Origin: a virus
IMG/VR virus record: IMGVR_UViG_3300008120_000377
Location: 1 to 24,043 of that record
Reading direction: 5' to 3' (one strand)
DNA length: 24,043 bases
Translations under genes and position numbers: made by a program
Part shown: piece by piece, positions 20,727 through 24,043 of the stretch
How positions within the stretch are numbered: position 1 is the stretch's first letter
Layout of the letters: every line of letters starts with the position of its first letter
The notes under the pieces: model-generated
What the model saw: the letters and a program-made list of their open reading frames with translations, nothing else
What the model was told of the DNA's origin: nothing
The model's database searches: none

Positions 20727-20799
20727 AAAAATTGTTAAATGGTATAGAATGAAAAAAATAAAAAAACAATTAAAGGCAACAAAATATTTTATTTATTAA
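20719..20799 (+). CDS. Cationic micropeptide B, 26 aa
   Basis: Same overlap and length as micropeptide A: begins MFKKIVKWYRMKKIKKQLKA and ends TKYFIY. Substitutions are mostly conservative (R/K, I/M, E/Q), and start, stop and length are kept, as expected under selection for protein. Confidence 0.6.
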   Translation: MFKKIVKWYRMKKIKKQLKATKYFIY

Positions 20800-20807
20800 A
20801 TTATATA

Positions 20808-20816
20808 TGATATAAT
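20808..20816 (+). promoter_or_regulatory. Extended -10 for leaderless gene at 20823
   Basis: TGA followed by a perfect TATAAT (20811-20816); ATG six bases later. Confidence 0.6.
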
Positions 20817-20822
20817 AAATAC

Positions 20823-20999
20823 ATGGAAAGTCTAACACCAGAACAGCAGGCTGAAGTAATTGTTCATAAAATAATGCAGGCAACAAAAGATAAAATAGTT
20901 TCTATTCTACAACCTCAGTTTGATAAAATATCAGATGGACATATTCATTTTGATAAGGGTTTAGCGGACGCTATTATTACTGATATTAAAAACGCATAA
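20823..20999 (+). CDS. Hypothetical small protein, 58 aa
   Basis: Leaderless-type start. Begins MESLTPEQQAEVIVHKIMQA and ends FDKGLADAIITDIKNA; helical, charged, no recognised family. A hairpin terminator follows the stop. Confidence 0.65.
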   Translation: MESLTPEQQAEVIVHKIMQATKDKIVSILQPQFDKISDGHIHFDKGLADAIITDIKNA

Positions 21000-21013
21000 T
21001 AAAAAAGCAGTTT

Positions 21014-21040
21014 AGCCACATGCTCAGGTGGCTTTTTATT
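21014..21040 (+). terminator. Terminator between convergent genes
   Basis: AGCCAC (21014-21019) pairs with GTGGCT (21028-21033), followed by TTTTATTT. On the other strand an A-rich flank gives a T-rich tail, so it may serve both the gene at 20823 and Hsp20. Confidence 0.75.
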
Positions 21041-21459
21041 TACTTTATTTTGATTGTTTTTGGTTTCTTTTCTTCGGGGATGTTTCTCTCCACAAAGACG
21101 CTAAGAATACCGTCTGCCATTTCAGCACGATCAACCTCCATATACTCTCCAAGAGCAAAGGTGCGTGTGAACTTTCTGGTTGCGATACCTTTATGAAGGA
21201 CATTAGTTTCGTCCTCTTCGGTTTTTTCACCCTTGATAATTAAACTTCCATTATCCACAGAAACCTCTACCTCGTCCTTGCTAAAACCAGCAAGTGCTAA
21301 AGATAGTTTGTAAGTGTCCTCATCAAGTTTTACCACATCATATGGTGGATAAGATTGACGAGTTGCCTCACGATGGATATTTGAAAGACGGTCCAACTCT
21401 CTGTTGAAACCAATAAAAAATGGATCCTTAAATAGATCCAATGCAAATGAACTTACCAT
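21040..21459 (-). CDS. Hsp20/alpha-crystallin small heat-shock protein
   Basis: 139 residues from the ATG at 21459, eight bases from a full AAGGAGG. The alpha-crystallin domain runs from YPPYDVVKLDEDTYKLSLAL through GFSKDEVEVSVDNGSLIIKG to GILSVFVERNIPEEKKPK, with the C-terminal IKI (I-x-I) tail for oligomer contacts. Small heat-shock proteins hold unfolding proteins; large phages often carry one, perhaps to aid virion assembly. Confidence 0.92.
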   Translation of the reverse strand: MVSSFALDLFKDPFFIGFNRELDRLSNIHREATRQSYPPYDVVKLDEDTYKLSLALAGFSKDEVEVSVDNGSLIIKGEKTEEDETNVLHKGIATRKFTRTFALGEYMEVDRAEMADGILSVFVERNIPEEKKPKTIKIK

Positions 21460-21484
21460 TATTTCCTCCTTGTTAAGCGAGTTC

Positions 21485-21562
21485 AATTTGTACCCCCCTT
21501 TGGGCAGGTACAGTATATTAAACGTAATGGGGCACGGAATTATTCCCGATACCCCATTATGA
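21485..21562 (-). promoter_or_regulatory. Hairpin-rich spacer upstream of Hsp20
   Basis: TAATGGGG (21525-21532) pairs with CCCCATTA (21552-21559) around an inner GGAA/TTCC, and GTACC/GGTAC forms another stem closer to the Hsp20 start. These may end the holin transcript or fold the Hsp20 leader. No clear T tract, so I do not call a terminator. Confidence 0.4.
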
Positions 21563-21569
21563 TTTTAAT

Positions 21570-21875
21570 TTATAGATGATCTGCTGGAGTTCCGCCACCA
21601 GAAGACTTCTTCTTTTTGGCTGGAGCCTTTTTCTTGGAAGCAGACTTCTCTGCTAACTTCTTAAGTTCTGCATCAGCCAAATTTGCTACCCAACCAAACG
21701 CAGGGTCTTTTGGATTGATTGCTCTTATTGCTGGTCCTACTACTGCAATTAAACCTGCAATTAATAAGCCATCTATTCCAAGATCGCTATTAGCCTGATA
21801 TGACTGTGCTACAGCAACACCAAATGATGCAATATAAGTCTCTAGCACTTTCTTTTGTTTTTCTTTAAGTTTCAT
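21570..21875 (-). CDS. Holin-like membrane protein
   Basis: 101 residues from the ATG at 21875, with AGGAGG just upstream. Two hydrophobic segments (about 10-26 and 34-52) lead into GPAIRAINPKDPAFGW, a motif very like the RALNPxDxAFG end of actinophage holins, then a Lys-rich cytoplasmic tail (KKKAPAKKKK). Holins time lysis by making membrane lesions. No endolysin is visible in the window. Next to a XapX-like membrane gene. Confidence 0.68.
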   Translation of the reverse strand: MKLKEKQKKVLETYIASFGVAVAQSYQANSDLGIDGLLIAGLIAVVGPAIRAINPKDPAFGWVANLADAELKKLAEKSASKKKAPAKKKKSSGGGTPADHL

Positions 21876-21883
21876 TTTTCCTC

Positions 21884-22054
21884 CTAGGATATGAACTTTG
21901 TTATGACTGACCACAATGGTTGTGCCAGCCATATTCCAATTATACCAGCAACGCCAGCAAACACTGGTGGCGCTGGTAATGGAAGTTTAAATGCTAAAAA
22001 TATCAAGCCACACACTAATCCAGTTATTAAAGATATAATTGTGGTGTAATCCAT
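21884..22054 (-). CDS. XapX-like (DUF1427) membrane protein, 56 aa
   Basis: Begins MDYTTIISLITGLVCGLIFL and continues AFKLPLPAPPVFAGVAGIIG, the XapX/DUF1427 pattern with two membrane spans around a PxPAPP loop. Starts within a TAATG overlap with the upstream zinc-ribbon gene and ends just before the holin-like gene. Role unknown; its position suggests a lysis or membrane module. Confidence 0.72.
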   Translation of the reverse strand: MDYTTIISLITGLVCGLIFLAFKLPLPAPPVFAGVAGIIGIWLAQPLWSVITKFIS

Positions 22055-22242
22055 TATTCTTTCTCCTTTATTTTATCAAGTGGTGTTGGTAATGTTATTA
22101 AAGTTCCACAGTCTCTACATGTACCGTCCAAAAAATATAAACCTATTTCATAGTCTATTGGATCAAATTGAACCACTGCGTTAAAAAAAACACAGCCACA
22201 ATTAGGACATGAACAGGTTGGAATTCCTCTAGCATCAATCAT
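22054..22242 (-). CDS. Zinc-ribbon protein, 62 aa
   Basis: I start at the ATG at 22242, which overlaps the end of the upstream gene. CSCPNCGCVFF and GTCRDCGTLI give a four-cysteine zinc ribbon with about 25 residues between knuckles. Stop coupled to XapX. Function unknown. Confidence 0.65.
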   Translation of the reverse strand: MIDARGIPTCSCPNCGCVFFNAVVQFDPIDYEIGLYFLDGTCRDCGTLITLPTPLDKIKEKE

Positions 22243-22603
22243 TAGGAATATCTTCTGGATATATTTTTTGTAATTTATTAAAAGCAATCTTTATTTTTTT
22301 TATAGAATCTACATTAGGATTGGCTAACTCATCTTCAATTTCTGATTTAAAAACTAAAAGGGAGTTGTGAACATCTTCTATGTATTTATATGCAATGTCA
22401 CGAGTTTCATTTAAAAAAGAAAGCAAATGTTCTCTTTCAGGCTGATTGTTCTGATTAAATCTATTTTCTATAAACTCAACATCTTTGATTGTTTGATTCA
22501 TTATTAATAATAACTGAAGATTTTTATTTTTTAATCTAATAACTTCTAAAGATAATCCAAAAATAACTAGCACAAACAATAAAAATAATATAAACTCAAA
22601 CAT
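22235..22603 (-). CDS. Membrane-anchored coiled-coil protein, 122 aa
   Basis: Start at ATG 22603 behind GAGGAGAG, overlapping the previous gene. An N-terminal membrane span (MFEFILFLLFVLVIFGLSLE) is followed by helical, charged sequence (RLKNKNLQLLLIMNQTIKDV). Possibly an inner-membrane protein with a cytoplasmic coiled coil, as in spanin-like or signalling proteins. No family recognised. Confidence 0.65.
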   Translation of the reverse strand: MFEFILFLLFVLVIFGLSLEVIRLKNKNLQLLLIMNQTIKDVEFIENRFNQNNQPEREHLLSFLNETRDIAYKYIEDVHNSLLVFKSEIEDELANPNVDSIKKIKIAFNKLQKIYPEDIPND

Positions 22604-23081
22604 TTCTCTCCTCATGTGTTATCCAGTAGTATTTACAAGTAGAGCAGCACGGCTGATTATATATACTGTATTTTGCATGTGCAAACTTTAAATAATACAT
22701 TGGATCTTTATCAAATAAACTAGCCTTATGTGTAGTAATTACACGCATTAACTTATTTGTGTCGTTCCAGAATGAAGGCTTTTGATTGCCCCATTTGTCC
22801 CAGCATTGATCTTTAAGTCTATTAAGATTAGCCTCATTGTTTTCTGTACGAATACCTCGATTACGAGCCTCACGAATCATAGCCTGAACATATTGCCATA
22901 ATCCACGCTCATAACCTTTCCACATAAGAACCGCAGGATGGTTGCGCCAGCCACCTGTAGGAGATTTGCCAGACAGAACATTAAGTATTTGATAGCATTC
23001 AAGTATTTGTTTATTAAGACGTTTACTATCAAGCCAGCGGGCAGTTGTAACTGGATTTGCTGAAGGCAAAAATGTTTGCAC
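22596..23081 (-). CDS. Pyrimidine-dimer DNA glycosylase (Pyr_excise family)
   Basis: 161 residues. MQTFLPSANPVTTARWLDSK, then RLNKQILECYQILNVL and GGWRNHPAVLMWKGYERGLW, match the pyrimidine-dimer glycosylase family related to T4 endonuclease V (DenV). These excise UV photoproducts and nick the backbone; E28 in the second motif is a likely catalytic acid. The C-terminus carries CCSTCKYYW, an added metal-binding-like site. Fits a phage exposed to sunlight in surface water. Confidence 0.85.
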   Translation of the reverse strand: MQTFLPSANPVTTARWLDSKRLNKQILECYQILNVLSGKSPTGGWRNHPAVLMWKGYERGLWQYVQAMIREARNRGIRTENNEANLNRLKDQCWDKWGNQKPSFWNDTNKLMRVITTHKASLFDKDPMYYLKFAHAKYSIYNQPCCSTCKYYWITHEERNV

Positions 23082-23653
23082 TAACTTCTCCTAACTTCAA
23101 AATTTCCCCAACGAGCAGATCTTAATAATACTCTTTCGCTGTATTGTTTGTCAAGTTCTAAATGGTTCCAATGTTTTATTTCATGTTTATTTGCCACATC
23201 AATTGCCTCTTCTTCAGAGTTTGCCTTTACGTGCAATTCATACTCATCTCTAATTATTGCTTTAACAATGTAGGTGTTATCCCCTTCTCCAAATGGAACT
23301 ATTCCATCATAATATGTAAAATCAATATTTATAAAATTTCCACCTATAACCTTACATTTAATAATATCTTTTTGTAAAACTATAAATTTCTTTTCGACAA
23401 CATGTTCGTTGTCATTAAATAAAATTTTTCCAAAATCAGAAGTGCAGGCCAAAGCATTTATCGTTCCAGAACTATTTGGGACAGCGCCATCTATTATTGA
23501 TATATTATATTTGTATTTAAATTTACTAATAGATATTGCTAATAATGCTTCTTTGACATCATTATAATTATTAAAGTCAAACGCTTCAAAAGGGGCTCCT
23601 TTAGAAACAAATATGTCATCTTCAACCCAAATTCCCACAGCAGTTTTGGGCAT
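23081..23653 (-). CDS. Hypothetical protein, about 190 aa, start uncertain
   Basis: The protein proper begins around MPKTAVGIWVEDDIFVSKGA and ends KQYSERVLLRSARWGNFEVR, with an acidic/basic mixed middle and a segment ANSEEEAIDVANKHE typical of DUF-type phage proteins that convert repeated Glu/Asp helices. I place the start at ATG 23653, six bases after GATAAT; alternatives are an ATT at 23674 five bases behind AAGGAGG, or ATG 23713 inside the upstream gene. The stop overlaps the next ATG. Confidence 0.6.
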   Translation of the reverse strand: MPKTAVGIWVEDDIFVSKGAPFEAFDFNNYNDVKEALLAISISKFKYKYNISIIDGAVPNSSGTINALACTSDFGKILFNDNEHVVEKKFIVLQKDIIKCKVIGGNFINIDFTYYDGIVPFGEGDNTYIVKAIIRDEYELHVKANSEEEAIDVANKHEIKHWNHLELDKQYSERVLLRSARWGNFEVRRS

Positions 23654-23669
23654 ATTGAAATTATCTATA

Positions 23670-23909
23670 TTAATCTTTTCCTCCTTCTCTAACAAGAAGA
23701 ACAATGGCTCCATTATCCTCAAGAGCCTTTTTAACTCTTATCATATATTCTACAGCACGACGCTTATCTTCGTCAAGCAGTAACATAAAAGATTTTTCTG
23801 GAGCACGAACGGTAATAAAACTATCATTATCTATTAGTTCTAATTTAAATCCCTTTGGAGCAAAGTGATCTAATGATCTAAATGCCCTCTTCATATTATC
23901 TGTATACAT
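23670..23909 (-). CDS. Hypothetical protein, 79 aa
   Basis: Begins MYTDNMKRAFRSLDHFAPKG; a second ATG at residue 6 is possible. Contains SFITVRAPEKSFMLLLDEDK and a hydrophobic strand GAIVLLV near the end. Coupled by TAATG to the DUF2061 gene. No family recognised. Confidence 0.6.
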   Translation of the reverse strand: MYTDNMKRAFRSLDHFAPKGFKLELIDNDSFITVRAPEKSFMLLLDEDKRRAVEYMIRVKKALEDNGAIVLLVREGGKD

Positions 23910-24043
23910 TATTTTCTACCCCATTTAATTTTATTCCAACCACGCTCATGGAAGTAATAAAGAATTGTTTTTGTAAATACCTCAAAACTTGCGATTGCAC
24001 CTGCTGTGACAGGCTCTTTAGTTATGACCCAAGAGATAACAAA
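23909..24043 (-). CDS. DUF2061 membrane protein, C-terminal part
   Basis: Runs off the window end; 44 C-terminal residues are visible. FVISWVITKEPVTAGAIASF, then EVFTKTILYYFHERGWNKIK and WGRK, match the C-terminus of DUF2061 small membrane proteins (typical ISxLxTG...EVxTKxxLYYxHERxWxxIxWG). Stop overlaps the next start (TAATG). Function of the family unknown. Confidence 0.75.
   Translation of the reverse strand, partial: FVISWVITKEPVTAGAIASFEVFTKTILYYFHERGWNKIKWGRK

Noticed and set aside
21465-21490. HspR (HAIR-type) operator upstream of Hsp20
   Set aside because: CTTGTTAAGCGAGTTCAA only loosely resembles the inverted CTTGAGT repeat; half-sites do not match.

Overview
This AT-rich, densely packed window is most likely part of a tailed-phage genome infecting an actinobacterium, plausibly a freshwater one. 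The phage hallmarks are a DUF932 phage/plasmid-like protein, runs of tiny genes coupled by TAATG/ATGA overlaps, three tRNA genes, a pyrimidine-dimer glycosylase, an Hsp20, a holin-like protein and a mosaic phage structural-region protein. Auxiliary genes (tryptophan halogenase, 2OG-Fe(II) dioxygenases, sulfotransferases, SGNH hydrolases) recall those of large environmental phages. The host guess rests on many apparently leaderless genes and on a C-terminal motif in a secreted protease that I associate with actinobacterial secreted proteins. It is an inference.

Layout. (1) 1-5330, rightward: small conserved phage proteins (DUF932, a split DUF1281/Api92-like protein, a DUF4241-like protein and unknowns), served by sigma70-like promoters. 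(2) 5330-6298: a mostly non-coding block with two tandem promoters, four CTCCACT iteron-like repeats, three perfect DnaA boxes spaced 11 and 44 bp apart, and several hairpins. It is a candidate replication origin or control region. (3) 6299-8097: sulfotransferase, 2OG dioxygenase, sulfotransferase. (4) 8078-10427: a leftward GIY-YIG-like gene, then a rightward run of microproteins (zinc ribbons, single-span membrane proteins, a CDGSH iron-sulfur protein). (5) 10485-13287: two secreted proteins (unknown, and a trypsin-like protease), a small membrane protein and a CAT-anticodon tRNA. (6) 13300-16078: an SGNH hydrolase, tRNA-Asn, a tryptophan halogenase and tRNA-Asp. (7) 16081-18083, leftward: a mosaic phage protein, a second 2OG dioxygenase and a small basic protein. 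(8) 18141-20999, rightward: a methyltransferase, then a duplicated cassette of SGNH hydrolase plus a 26-aa cationic micropeptide. (9) 21040-24043, leftward: DUF2061, two unknowns, a pyrimidine-dimer glycosylase, a membrane/zinc-ribbon pair, XapX, a holin-like protein and Hsp20.

The main discoveries are: a fixed -10 / six-base spacer / ATG arrangement at eleven starts on both strands, implying a leaderless expression class; a recurring ATTACGAA(C/G) motif that sits just upstream of -35 boxes or at a predicted start site; the phased DnaA-box and iteron region; a UCC-UGA +1 frameshift candidate in the DUF1281-like gene; and the conserved micropeptide of the duplicated SGNH cassette. The halogenase, dioxygenases, sulfotransferases, methyltransferase and SGNH enzymes together look like a tailoring gene set for glycans, peptides or surface structures. 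Their substrate cannot be read from the sequence.
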